A DNA stretch of 64,000 bases from Candidatus Babeliales bacterium (GTDB taxonomy: Bacteria > Babelota > Babeliae > Babelales > Vermiphilaceae). The translations under genes were made by a program, and so were the position numbers. Every line of letters starts with the position of its first letter. The stretch's first letter is position 1. Positions 33,193 to 41,301 of the stretch are shown here, one piece after another. The notes below the pieces were generated by a model. That model made no database searches. It was given only the letters and a program-made list of their open reading frames with translations, and was not told the origin of the DNA. Location: assembly GCA_020049835.1 (NCBI GenBank), contig JAGVLK010000011.1, forward strand, positions 1 through 64,000. Direction: 5' to 3'.

Positions 33193-35727
33193 ATGGATAT
33201 GGAAAAAAATAGAGCCGGTGGTTTGCACATGGCTCCAATGGCGCAAAATAGCTCACCGCAAATGCCGCGGGGCAAACAGTATTTGGTAATGCATCATGAT
33301 GGCAGCAGTGGATTGTTTGATGTTAATCGTATGTACAAAACGATTCGTTGGGCAAGTATTGGTCATGAACGTTTTATTGATGCAGATGCAATTTTGCAAG
33401 AAACGATTCGTAACATATACGATGGTATTAGCGCGGCAGAAATTTCTGAAGCATTGATTTTAGGTACGGTGCCATTTATTGAAAAAGAGCCGGCATACGG
33501 ATATGTTGCTGCTCAGCTGGTACTTAAAAAACTATTTCGTGAAGTCACGGGCGTTTCTATTGAATATTGCGACCGTGATCGTTTGTATCGCGAATCATTT
33601 ATTTCCAGCATTAAGCGTGGTGTAGCGGTAGCACTTTTTGATGAGCGTTTACTTAAGTTTGATCTTGAGCGTCTTGCACAAGAAATGGTGCTCGAGCGTG
33701 ATAGAGAACTTTATTTTATGGGTATGAAAACGCTCAATGAACGTTACTTTATGAAAATCGAAAACAAACGTTCAGAGTTACCGCAATCATTTTGGATGCG
33801 TGTTGCGATGGGGCTTGCATTGCTGGAAGAAAAATGTACCGAACGTGCAATTGAATTCTATCATTTAATTTCTACTTTGCGTTATGTGCCCAGCACGCCA
33901 ACCTTATTGCATGCCGGTCTTACTAAACCGCAGCTCAGTTCTTGCTATTTAACTACCGTTACTGATGATCTGCATCATATCTATAAATGTATTGGTGACA
34001 ATGCACAGATGTCCAAATGGTCAGGTGGTGCTGCTAACGATTGGACAAATATTCGTGCAACCGGTGCTATGATTAATAGCATACGTGTTGAAAGTCAAGG
34101 TGTAGTACCCTTTTTGAAGGTGGTTAATGATACCACTGCCGCGATTAACCGTAGCGGTAAACGGCGCAGTGCATTGGTTGTATATCTTGAAACATGGCAT
34201 TATGATATTGAAGATTTTCTTGATTTGCGTCGCAACACGGGTGATGAACGTCGTCGCGCACATGATATTAATACCGCAAATTGGGTGCCGGATCTGTTTA
34301 TGAAACGTGTACGTGAAGATGGCATGTGGACACTGTTTTCACCTGATGAGGTGCCGGACCTGCATAGTTTGTATGGAGCTGCATTTGAAGCGCGCTATAC
34401 AGAATACGAAGCACTTGCAGAACAGGGTAAAATTCGTCTATTCAAACGTATGCCGGCAACACAGCTATGGCGTAAAATGTTGAGCCGTATTTTTGAAACC
34501 GGTCATCCATGGATTACTTTTAAAGATGCATTTAATGTACGCTCGCCACAAGATCATGTTGGAGTTATTAACAGTACAAATTTATGCACCGAGATCAGTT
34601 TAAATACGTCTGCTGATGAAACAGCCGTATGTAATTTAGGATCGGTTAATTTAGCGCGCCATATGATTGATGGCAAGCTTGATGAAACCATGCTTGCGCA
34701 AACAATTAAAGGTGCTATGCGCATGTTGGATAACGTTATTGATATTAACTATTATCCTACCATCGAAGGCAAAAATGCTAATATGCGTCACCGCCCGGTT
34801 GGATTGGGTGTCATGGGTTGGCAAGATATGCTCTACATGAGCGATATTGCGCTTGATGCGCAGGCTGCGCGTGATCTTGCAGATGAAACATTGGAAAAAG
34901 TATCGTACAATGCGATTAAGGCATCATCGGAACTTGCTGCAGAACGTGGTGCATACAGTAGTTTTGTCGGTTCAAAATGGGATCGCGGGTTTTTGCCACA
35001 AGATACGTTAGATCTACTACAAGAACAGCGTAACGTGCCGATTAAAACAGCGCGTGGTGGCAAGCTTGATTGGGAGCCGGTGCGCAATAGCATTCGTGTA
35101 CATGGTATGCGTAACTCTAATACGATGGCAATTGCACCTACAGCAACTATCTCTAATATCGCAAACTGCTATCCATGCATTGAGCCTATTTATAAAAATC
35201 TGTATGTAAAATCAAATATGAGTGGTGAATTTACCGTAGTGAACCAGTATTTGATTGCGGATTTAAAAGCACTGGGCTTGTGGAATGAGCATATGCTTGA
35301 TCAGCTTAAATTCTATGATGGTAACATTCAACAGGTGCCGGAAATACCTGATCATCTGAAAGCGAAATATAAAGAAGCATTTGAGCTTGATCCGGAATGG
35401 TTGTTAGAAGTTACGGCATCTTTTGGCAAATGGATTGACCAAAGTATATCGCACAACATCTTTATGCAGGGCGCATCGGGTAAAAAATTATCTGATACCT
35501 ATATGAAGGCTTGGGAATTTGGACTGAAGGCAACCTATTATTGCCGTACATTGGGTGCAACACAGATTGAAAAATCAACGCTTAATGCACAGGAATATGG
35601 ATTTACGCAAAAACGTAATCAGGTTGAGGTGCCGGAGAAAAAAAATGCGCAAATGACGCAAGAATCGGCCGATAAAGCAGTTATGTGCAGCATTTTGAAC
35701 GGCCCTGATTGTGATTCGTGTCAATAA
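33193..35727 (+). CDS. nrdA: Class I ribonucleotide reductase, large subunit
   Basis: NrdA reduces ribonucleoside diphosphates to deoxyribonucleotides for DNA synthesis in the cytosol. The 844-residue protein has an N-terminal ATP-cone (after a ~30-residue leader; YLVMHHDGSSGLFDVNRM begins it) for allosteric control. The catalytic site has Cys251 (SSCYL) and the Asn463-x-Cys465-x-Glu467 set in STNLCTE. The NTMAIAPTATIS loop that binds substrate phosphate is present, and a C-terminal Cys-x-x-Cys (CDSC) shuttles electrons from thioredoxin. Length is typical for NrdA. AAAGGGG lies about eight bases before the ATG at 33193. It forms an operon with the small subunit (34 base gap). Confidence 0.96.
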   Translation: MDMEKNRAGGLHMAPMAQNSSPQMPRGKQYLVMHHDGSSGLFDVNRMYKTIRWASIGHERFIDADAILQETIRNIYDGISAAEISEALILGTVPFIEKEPAYGYVAAQLVLKKLFREVTGVSIEYCDRDRLYRESFISSIKRGVAVALFDERLLKFDLERLAQEMVLERDRELYFMGMKTLNERYFMKIENKRSELPQSFWMRVAMGLALLEEKCTERAIEFYHLISTLRYVPSTPTLLHAGLTKPQLSSCYLTTVTDDLHHIYKCIGDNAQMSKWSGGAANDWTNIRATGAMINSIRVESQGVVPFLKVVNDTTAAINRSGKRRSALVVYLETWHYDIEDFLDLRRNTGDERRRAHDINTANWVPDLFMKRVREDGMWTLFSPDEVPDLHSLYGAAFEARYTEYEALAEQGKIRLFKRMPATQLWRKMLSRIFETGHPWITFKDAFNVRSPQDHVGVINSTNLCTEISLNTSADETAVCNLGSVNLARHMIDGKLDETMLAQTIKGAMRMLDNVIDINYYPTIEGKNANMRHRPVGLGVMGWQDMLYMSDIALDAQAARDLADETLEKVSYNAIKASSELAAERGAYSSFVGSKWDRGFLPQDTLDLLQEQRNVPIKTARGGKLDWEPVRNSIRVHGMRNSNTMAIAPTATISNIANCYPCIEPIYKNLYVKSNMSGEFTVVNQYLIADLKALGLWNEHMLDQLKFYDGNIQQVPEIPDHLKAKYKEAFELDPEWLLEVTASFGKWIDQSISHNIFMQGASGKKLSDTYMKAWEFGLKATYYCRTLGATQIEKSTLNAQEYGFTQKRNQVEVPEKKNAQMTQESADKAVMCSILNGPDCDSCQ

Positions 35728-35761
35728 TTAACATCAATACTTACCTCTAAAGGAATTACTC

Positions 35762-36757
35762 ATGTCTGGTATTATTAACAATAGTATGATCGACCCTAAT
35801 AAAATTTTGCCTATGCGCTATATGTGGGCGCGCGAACATTATAAAAATGGCGTTGCCAACAACTGGACGCCGGAAGAGATTTCTATGCAGCAAGATGTTG
35901 AGCATTGGAAATCAAAGAATGTGCTTTCTGATGCTGAGCGTAGATTGATCATGTGGAATCTCGGATTCTTTTCTACTGCTGAATCATTAACAGCTAATAA
36001 CATTGTGCTTGCATTGTATCGTCATGTGACTAACCCGGAATGCCGTCAATATCTATTGCGCCAAGCATACGAAGAAGCAGTGCATACCGATACGTTTATC
36101 TATTGCTGTGATTCATTGGGATTAGATCTGGATGAAATTTACACCATGTACGAAACTATCGAAACTATCAAAGCAAAAGATGCTTTTGTTGTACAACTTA
36201 CAACTGCTGTTTTTGATCCAAGTTTTTCAACGCAAGGCGCCGAAAACACGCAACGTTTTGTGCGTGATTTAATTGGTTACTATGTGATTATGGAAGGCAT
36301 TTTCTTCTATGCCGGATTTGCAATGATGCTTGCGCTTAAGCGCCAAAATAAGATGATTGGTATTGGTGAGCAGTTTGAATATATTATGCGTGATGAAAGT
36401 ATTCATTTGGCATTCGGTTGCGATTTAATCAACACGATTAAAGCGGAAAATCCATCTATTTGGACGCCTGCATTCCAAGCAGAGGTTACCGAGCTTATTA
36501 AGCAAGCGGTAATTTTAGAGCAAGCTTATGCGCATGATGCATGTCCAAACGGTATGCTTGGTATTAATGCGGAGCAGTTTAGCGAATATGTGGAATACAT
36601 TGCAGATCGTCGTCTTGAGCGTATTGATTTGCCAAAAGTGTATGGTAGCAAAAATCCATTCCCATGGATGTCACAAGCGACTGATTTAAACAAAGAGAAG
36701 AACTTCTTTGAAACGCGTGTTACTGAGTATCAAACTGCCGGTTCGCTTGAGTGGTAG
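35762..36757 (+). CDS. nrdB: Ribonucleotide reductase small subunit, class Ic type
   Basis: R2 builds the oxidised metal centre that starts ribonucleotide reduction. In this 331-residue protein the metal ligands are visible: Glu74 (STAESL), Glu105 and His108 (EEAVHTDTF), Glu178 (VIMEGIF), Glu212 and His215 (RDESIH). Four residues after His108, where ordinary R2 has the radical tyrosine, stands Phe112. The first ligand is Glu rather than Asp. Both changes are the marks of class Ic R2 as in Chlamydia trachomatis, which uses a Mn/Fe centre instead of a tyrosyl radical. AAAGGA precedes the ATG. It pairs with the upstream nrdA. Confidence 0.95.
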   Translation: MSGIINNSMIDPNKILPMRYMWAREHYKNGVANNWTPEEISMQQDVEHWKSKNVLSDAERRLIMWNLGFFSTAESLTANNIVLALYRHVTNPECRQYLLRQAYEEAVHTDTFIYCCDSLGLDLDEIYTMYETIETIKAKDAFVVQLTTAVFDPSFSTQGAENTQRFVRDLIGYYVIMEGIFFYAGFAMMLALKRQNKMIGIGEQFEYIMRDESIHLAFGCDLINTIKAENPSIWTPAFQAEVTELIKQAVILEQAYAHDACPNGMLGINAEQFSEYVEYIADRRLERIDLPKVYGSKNPFPWMSQATDLNKEKNFFETRVTEYQTAGSLEW

Positions 36758-36776
36758 ATTAAATTTATGAGGATGG

Positions 36777-36951
36777 TCCTTCGACCCAGCCTTCGCATAA
36801 AGCTTCGGCGGGCAGGCATGCTCAGGATGATTTATGGGTTATAGGATTTCTTATTACAACTGACTCGATTGTATGAATAATAAATTATTTAATATAATCA
36901 TCCTGAGCATGCCTGCCCGACATAGCCTTGGCGACGTCTGGGTCGAAGGAT
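36777..36951. repeat. Long inverted pair of interspersed repeats (family B)
   Basis: A ~56-base unit (from TCCTTCGACCCAG to GGCAGGCATGCTCAGGATGA) at 36777-36832 recurs as an imperfect reverse complement at 36898-36951, with an AT-rich spacer of ~65 bases. The unit shares words with 7612-7635 and 27537-27683. It lies between nrdB and the antitoxin-like gene and can form a long hairpin, perhaps ending the nrdAB transcript. Confidence 0.8.
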
Positions 36952-36978
36952 CTTCCGTATAAATCGAAAAGAATAAAG

Positions 36979-37197
36979 ATGAAATCTTTACTAGAAGAGA
37001 TAGCTCCACAATTTATCGTGGATAAAGCGGGTAAAAAAACTGCCGTAATTCTTGATATTGCTACATTCCAGCATCTCATAGATGAGTTGGAAGACTTTTA
37101 TTTAGGTGTGCTTGCGCAAGCGGCTCTGAATGAAGACCCAGACTACGCGCAAGGCTCCGTCGGGCAGGCAATGAAACCGTTTCACATGAACAAGTAA
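36979..37197 (+). CDS. Orphan antitoxin-like protein (Phd/YefM or RelB type)
   Basis: A 72-residue protein resembling small antitoxins: PQFIVDKAGKKTAVILDIATFQHLIDELED follows the usual pattern of a short strand, a turn with basic residues, and a helix ending in LxDLED-like residues. Such proteins bind their own promoter and neutralise a partner toxin. No toxin gene follows: the next gene is a convergent HIT hydrolase. The 3' end of the gene contains GGCTCCGTCGGGCAGGCA, resembling the interspersed repeats, so the original C-terminus may have been replaced. The start at 36979 removes an upstream extension that reads through the repeat. Confidence 0.55.
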   Translation: MKSLLEEIAPQFIVDKAGKKTAVILDIATFQHLIDELEDFYLGVLAQAALNEDPDYAQGSVGQAMKPFHMNK

Positions 37198-37209
37198 AAA
37201 AAATAATTT

Positions 37210-37710
37210 TCACGGGCACAATGGCTTGAGCCTAGTGTATAATTCGTTCAAATCAAATGGAATATTTTTCGTGTTGGCAAGTGTCGGTAAGAAATTGGTG
37301 TCGCCGTAAAAGCGGGGCAAAATATGTGTATGCATATGTGATGGGATACCGGCGCCCGCAGCTTTGCCAATATTAAAACCAACATTAAGGCCATCCGCGT
37401 TTAGTTTAGTTTTAAGTAGAGCGCTGTATGCTGCAACCAAATCTATCAATTCATGATGTGCTGCTTGTTCAAGACCATGCAAATCGGCAATATGTGCATA
37501 GGGAAGTATGAGTAAATGCCCTGCATTATAAGGATATTTATTCAGCATGACGGCATGATGCTTGTGGCGTTTTAAAATAAGGTATTCTACATCTTTATTG
37601 CTTTTTAGTTGGATACAAAAAACACATTCATCTTCAGTGGCATCTTCTTGCTTGCTGCGGCCATTATGTTCGGTGTAGTCACTGCGCCAGGGAGAAAAAA
37701 GCTGTTTCAT
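37210..37710 (-). CDS. HIT family hydrolase
   Basis: A 166-residue histidine-triad protein, closest in layout to Ap4A phosphorylase-like / Fhit-type HIT enzymes that cleave nucleotide phosphoanhydrides in the cytosol. The N-terminal PWR then ECVFC opens the domain, NAGHLLILP is the central strand, and HMHTHILPR carries the catalytic HxHxH. The C-terminal part is the usual helix. It stands alone on its strand, convergent with the antitoxin-like gene. The exact substrate cannot be told. Confidence 0.88.
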   Translation of the reverse strand: MKQLFSPWRSDYTEHNGRSKQEDATEDECVFCIQLKSNKDVEYLILKRHKHHAVMLNKYPYNAGHLLILPYAHIADLHGLEQAAHHELIDLVAAYSALLKTKLNADGLNVGFNIGKAAGAGIPSHMHTHILPRFYGDTNFLPTLANTKNIPFDLNELYTRLKPLCP

Positions 37711-37893
37711 TATGGTATCCGGGTAATAATAGGGTAGATAAAGGCTATTTTCATTAATGTACCATGCTTAAAGCATGCTTTGCAAGCAGATCTTACCATA
37801 ATAAATATTTCAAAATGAAATTAATTATTGACTTCTTTTTCATCAACCTGCTATTATAAGGATAGAAGAGTGGACTAAATGGAAGGTTTTAGC

Positions 37894-38895
37894 ATGAAAA
37901 AGTCGATAATTATCATTATTTTATGCACGTTAGGTGCATTGCAAGCACGTCCTGTTGCGCAAGAAGATGTGCAACTTAAAGATTTAGAAAAAAAAATTTA
38001 CGAGCGGAGTGTTGAGCTTCCTGAACTTAAAAAGCAGTTAAAGCAAACGGCAAAGGGTTCCGAAGATGCACGCAGATTGAGAACAAAAATTAATCAATAC
38101 GAAGAATTTATAACCACAGGGCAGGCTGAATTAGATGCTCGTCGCAAAAAGCCTAGTTTAGTACAAATTCCTGTTGCTTTACCGACGGCACAAGTTCCGG
38201 TACAAGAGACGCCGATAGAACAAACTCCAAGCGAAGAAATAGTGTATAAAGATGTTACCGTGATTCCAGAACCATTACCGGTTGAACAGCCAGAAGTTCC
38301 TCAAGGTGTATATATAGACACCGAAGTATATCCTGAAATCGCGCCTGCAGTAGAAGAAATAAAAAACGAAGTTGCGGTAGTAATTCCGGTAGCACCGGCA
38401 TTGCCAATAGAACAACCAAAAGTAGAAAAAGGTACCGATGCAGCATTGCTTGAAGAGATACGCAAAGGTACAACATTACGTCCAGTAACGCAACCGGAAG
38501 AGGTACCAGTTGTAGAAGAAGTAAAAAAAGAGGCTGAAGTAGTTGCGCAACCGGAAATTGCACCAGCACCAGCTCTAGAACAAATAGAAGTTGAACCGGT
38601 GGTGGCTCCCGTTGAAGTACCGGCATTACCCGCTCAAGAGCCGATAATAAAGCCGATTAAACCGATATTGATAACACCGATAACGCAATTAGAAAAAGGG
38701 CGTTTAATGGTAGAAATTCCTGCAGTTGAAACAGAAAAGGCATCGTTGGTTGCAGAAATACGTGGTGGCAACAAGAAGCAGCTTTCGGTTAAAGGAGAAG
38801 GTATTCAAGCGACCATTGGTAAAAAAAGAATGAGTACTACTGTGCAAGACCAGGAAACTGCATTAAAGAAACGACGTATGGAAATAAATAAGTAA
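37894..38895 (+). CDS. Secreted protein with coiled coil and WH2-like motifs
   Basis: A 333-residue precursor: signal peptide (KKSIIIIIL core, cleavage near LQA|R), a charged coiled coil (residues ~25-85), a long Pro/Val/Glu-rich linker, and two short motifs. The motif at residues 182-198 reads DAALLEEIRKGTTLRPV. It fits the WH2 pattern of an amphipathic helix followed by an LKKV-like strand and closely resembles those of WASP/WAVE proteins. A second copy at 283-299 (ASLVAEIRGG...LSV) is weaker. WH2 motifs bind monomeric actin; actin is a eukaryotic protein, so the target would be in the host. The start at 37894 has GGAAGG upstream. It shares its coiled coil with the next gene. Function is inferred from short motifs only. 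Confidence 0.7.
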   Translation: MKKSIIIIILCTLGALQARPVAQEDVQLKDLEKKIYERSVELPELKKQLKQTAKGSEDARRLRTKINQYEEFITTGQAELDARRKKPSLVQIPVALPTAQVPVQETPIEQTPSEEIVYKDVTVIPEPLPVEQPEVPQGVYIDTEVYPEIAPAVEEIKNEVAVVIPVAPALPIEQPKVEKGTDAALLEEIRKGTTLRPVTQPEEVPVVEEVKKEAEVVAQPEIAPAPALEQIEVEPVVAPVEVPALPAQEPIIKPIKPILITPITQLEKGRLMVEIPAVETEKASLVAEIRGGNKKQLSVKGEGIQATIGKKRMSTTVQDQETALKKRRMEINK

Positions 38896-38938
38896 TAAAG
38901 ATGTTGAATAAATCTATTAATAACGATAGGGAGTAATT

Positions 38939-39382
38939 ATGAAGAAGTTTGTAGCAATTGTAGCACTTTGCGTAATGGGTTCACTATGCGCAGTAGGTGC
39001 GGGAGATTTTGACAATTATCAACTTGCAGATTTGCAACAACGTATTGAAGAGCGTAAGGCTCAATTATCTGGGCTGCAACAACGTTTGAGCGCCGCAGCA
39101 AAAGGTTCTGAAGAAGCACAAAGATTAAGAACGCAATTAGGCCAAGCTCGAGAATTTATCAGAACCGGTGAAGCTGAACTAAAGGCTCGTAACTTTAAGC
39201 CGGTGGCAGCAACAAGTAATAAACAGCTACCATTTATTGAAGAGCTTAAACAACGTGCGCAAAGTGATTTTAATTTGCGACCGGCTGCAAAACAGACTCC
39301 ACTGAAACCAAGACCTCAAGCTGAACTTTCTCAACGTGAGAAATTAATGCAAGAGATTCGTAGCAGAGGCGCTGCGCAGTAA
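38939..39382 (+). CDS. Secreted coiled-coil paralog with partial WH2-like helix
   Basis: A 147-residue precursor with a signal peptide (cleavage near VGA|G). Residues ~25-85 match the coiled coil of the upstream gene closely: LADLQQRIEER / LKDLEKKIYER, then AKGSEEAQRLRTQL and EFIRTGEAELKAR. Instead of the long linker it has ~45 residues and ends with REKLMQEIRSRG (133-144), the helix half of a WH2-like motif without the LKKV part. A segment near residues 98-113 (FIEELKQRAQ...NLRPA) could be another degenerate copy. AGGGAG precedes the ATG. It lies 43 bases after its paralog and the transcript ends at a terminator at 39435-39463. Confidence 0.7.
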   Translation: MKKFVAIVALCVMGSLCAVGAGDFDNYQLADLQQRIEERKAQLSGLQQRLSAAAKGSEEAQRLRTQLGQAREFIRTGEAELKARNFKPVAATSNKQLPFIEELKQRAQSDFNLRPAAKQTPLKPRPQAELSQREKLMQEIRSRGAAQ

Positions 39383-39434
39383 TAAGCGTTGATACTTAAA
39401 AGTTTGTGCGATCTAACAATCGCATGATAAAAGA

Positions 39435-39463
39435 AGATGTAGTTTAGGCTACATCTTTTTTTT
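39435..39463 (+). terminator. Rho-independent terminator
   Basis: AGATGTAG (39435-39442) pairs with CTACATCT (39449-39456), followed by a run of T's to 39463. It closes the coiled-coil/WH2 gene pair. Confidence 0.85.
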
Positions 39464-39589
39464 AAGATCTTTTGTAGTGATTTGCACAGCAGAGAGGGAT
39501 CTTTGTGTCCAACGATCTATTTTTTTGCTAAAATAAGCGGTGTAATGGCATTTTTTGTACACAGATAGATTTTTACACAAGGGATACAG

Positions 39590-40675
39590 ATGTTACGCTG
39601 CAAGTTTCTGATTATACTATTGCTTGCATTAGTAGAGAGTATTTATGGGGCAAGTTTAAATAATCTTCCAACTTATCCTGATGACCCAGAAGAACGAACT
39701 GATGCGCGTCTGTTTCCGGTCTACAACTTTTCTTTTTATCCTACAAAGAGAAAAGTTGTGCCTATGCACGTACCGTCACATATCCCTTCTTGTTCTACCG
39801 AGCCTGTAGTATCTGTGCCGAAAATACCTATGCAGAAAGGTCTTGCATTACTGTATATATGTTCTCGTATAGCTCATCATGAATATCTGGCAAAAAAATT
39901 AATTAAACGTTGCAATCAAGAGACGGTGGGTTCTATGCAAGATATGATAGTTACCATGTTGAATAAGCTCAGAAAGCCTATTACTATCACCTTGCTTATG
40001 CCATCGTTTATGATTCACGGACGTTGTTACTCTGTAAAGGGTAAAACAAAATGTGAGATACAACGGTTATCTACGCGTGAAATAGTAATATTTGGCAAAG
40101 GAGTTTGTAAAAGGAAAATAGCATATCAAAAATGGTTGGCATTATCTGCGCAACTTGGCAATGATGGTGGTGATGTATATTTGGGAACAGCGGATATGAT
40201 AAGTACTTCAGTGCAATTGACAGATATTCATATGACATTGCCCAATAATGTTACGCTTTGTTATAAAGTTCCATCTCCTGGATATACTGGCATGTATAGT
40301 ATGAAAACCGCACAGGCAACATTGATCGCTTCCACCTGTAAACCTGAAATAACTGCAGATTTATTGCGTACGCAATTACATATATTTCATGAAAAATCAC
40401 ATACCAATCTATTTTTTTCATATGCGCTTGAAAAGTTAATAGTTGATAACTCTTTTTTAGATTCAGTTTTCTTGCAGCTATCGGTTAAAAACGAAGGATC
40501 TAAACCTATAGAATGTGATACATTTAGGGTATTTCGAGAAGATGGTTATATAAAAGGACGAAATTGGAGCAATCCTGATGATGATGTAAAATATCCTATA
40601 TTTTATAAAGATCCCTGCATAGAAGTAGAGTGTAGAGCTCGTTTAACACATCAAAAAGAACTATCTATTCAGTAA
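39590..40675 (+). CDS. Secreted hypothetical protein, cysteine-rich
   Basis: A 361-residue precursor with a signal peptide (cleavage near IYG|A, residue 20) and AAGGGA before the ATG. The mature protein contains about ten scattered cysteines, consistent with disulfides outside the cytoplasm. The second half is beta-rich with no recognised motif. No family could be named. It stands alone between two terminator or gap regions. Confidence 0.65.
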   Translation: MLRCKFLIILLLALVESIYGASLNNLPTYPDDPEERTDARLFPVYNFSFYPTKRKVVPMHVPSHIPSCSTEPVVSVPKIPMQKGLALLYICSRIAHHEYLAKKLIKRCNQETVGSMQDMIVTMLNKLRKPITITLLMPSFMIHGRCYSVKGKTKCEIQRLSTREIVIFGKGVCKRKIAYQKWLALSAQLGNDGGDVYLGTADMISTSVQLTDIHMTLPNNVTLCYKVPSPGYTGMYSMKTAQATLIASTCKPEITADLLRTQLHIFHEKSHTNLFFSYALEKLIVDNSFLDSVFLQLSVKNEGSKPIECDTFRVFREDGYIKGRNWSNPDDDVKYPIFYKDPCIEVECRARLTHQKELSIQ

Positions 40676-40784
40676 TGATACATATTAATTGTCGCTTTGT
40701 GTATTGTGTACTATCGCTTTTTTTGGTACATTACAGAGCACTATATTTTAAACACCAAGGTACAATTTTGAAAGGATATGTACG

Positions 40785-41201
40785 ATGCAACACAAATTAT
40801 TCATGTCATGTATGCTTTTTTTAGCGTGGGGTTTATGTAGTGGAGCTGCACAAACTACTCCACATGTCGCTCGTACAGATAAATCCGGATCAACGTCAGT
40901 AATATGTTCTAGTTTGGCTCAAAGCTTGCACAAAAAAATCAATGAAGACGTGATGTTTAAATTATCTTTTTTCACGTGGGTTGAAGAGAATTGCAAACGA
41001 CAACGATGCGAAGATCAGCAAGTGTACCCTATATGCTTTGATGCAACTACCAAATTGATTCCAGTTTCACGTGTAAGTACGGTTCTTCCGTTGCCTCAAG
41101 CGGTATTATCAGTCAGGGTTGTACAGCCGCATGGTGAAGAAATCGTTAATATCGAACCACGAAACTATACCTATTTTATCAGTCCAAGTTCGTCTAAGTA
41201 G
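40785..41201 (+). CDS. Small secreted hypothetical protein
   Basis: A 138-residue precursor with a signal peptide (cleavage near SGA|A, residue 21) and AAAGGA upstream. The mature part has four cysteines, including CKRQRC in the middle, and a beta-rich C-terminal half. No family is recognised. It precedes the glycan locus by about 100 bases. Confidence 0.6.
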   Translation: MQHKLFMSCMLFLAWGLCSGAAQTTPHVARTDKSGSTSVICSSLAQSLHKKINEDVMFKLSFFTWVEENCKRQRCEDQQVYPICFDATTKLIPVSRVSTVLPLPQAVLSVRVVQPHGEEIVNIEPRNYTYFISPSSSK

Positions 41202-41301
41202 GATAGCACTTCGGTTATCACTTGCCAACTTTCTATGGTATGTTACGCTAACTTGCATTCAGGATATCAACGTCGCTGATTAAAAAAAGGAAGCATTAGC
41301 C

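Noticed and set aside
38255-38626. A 123-codon antisense frame under the Pro/Val/Glu-rich linker
   Set aside because: It reflects repeated codons of the linker (leucine/proline runs on the other strand) and has no protein features.
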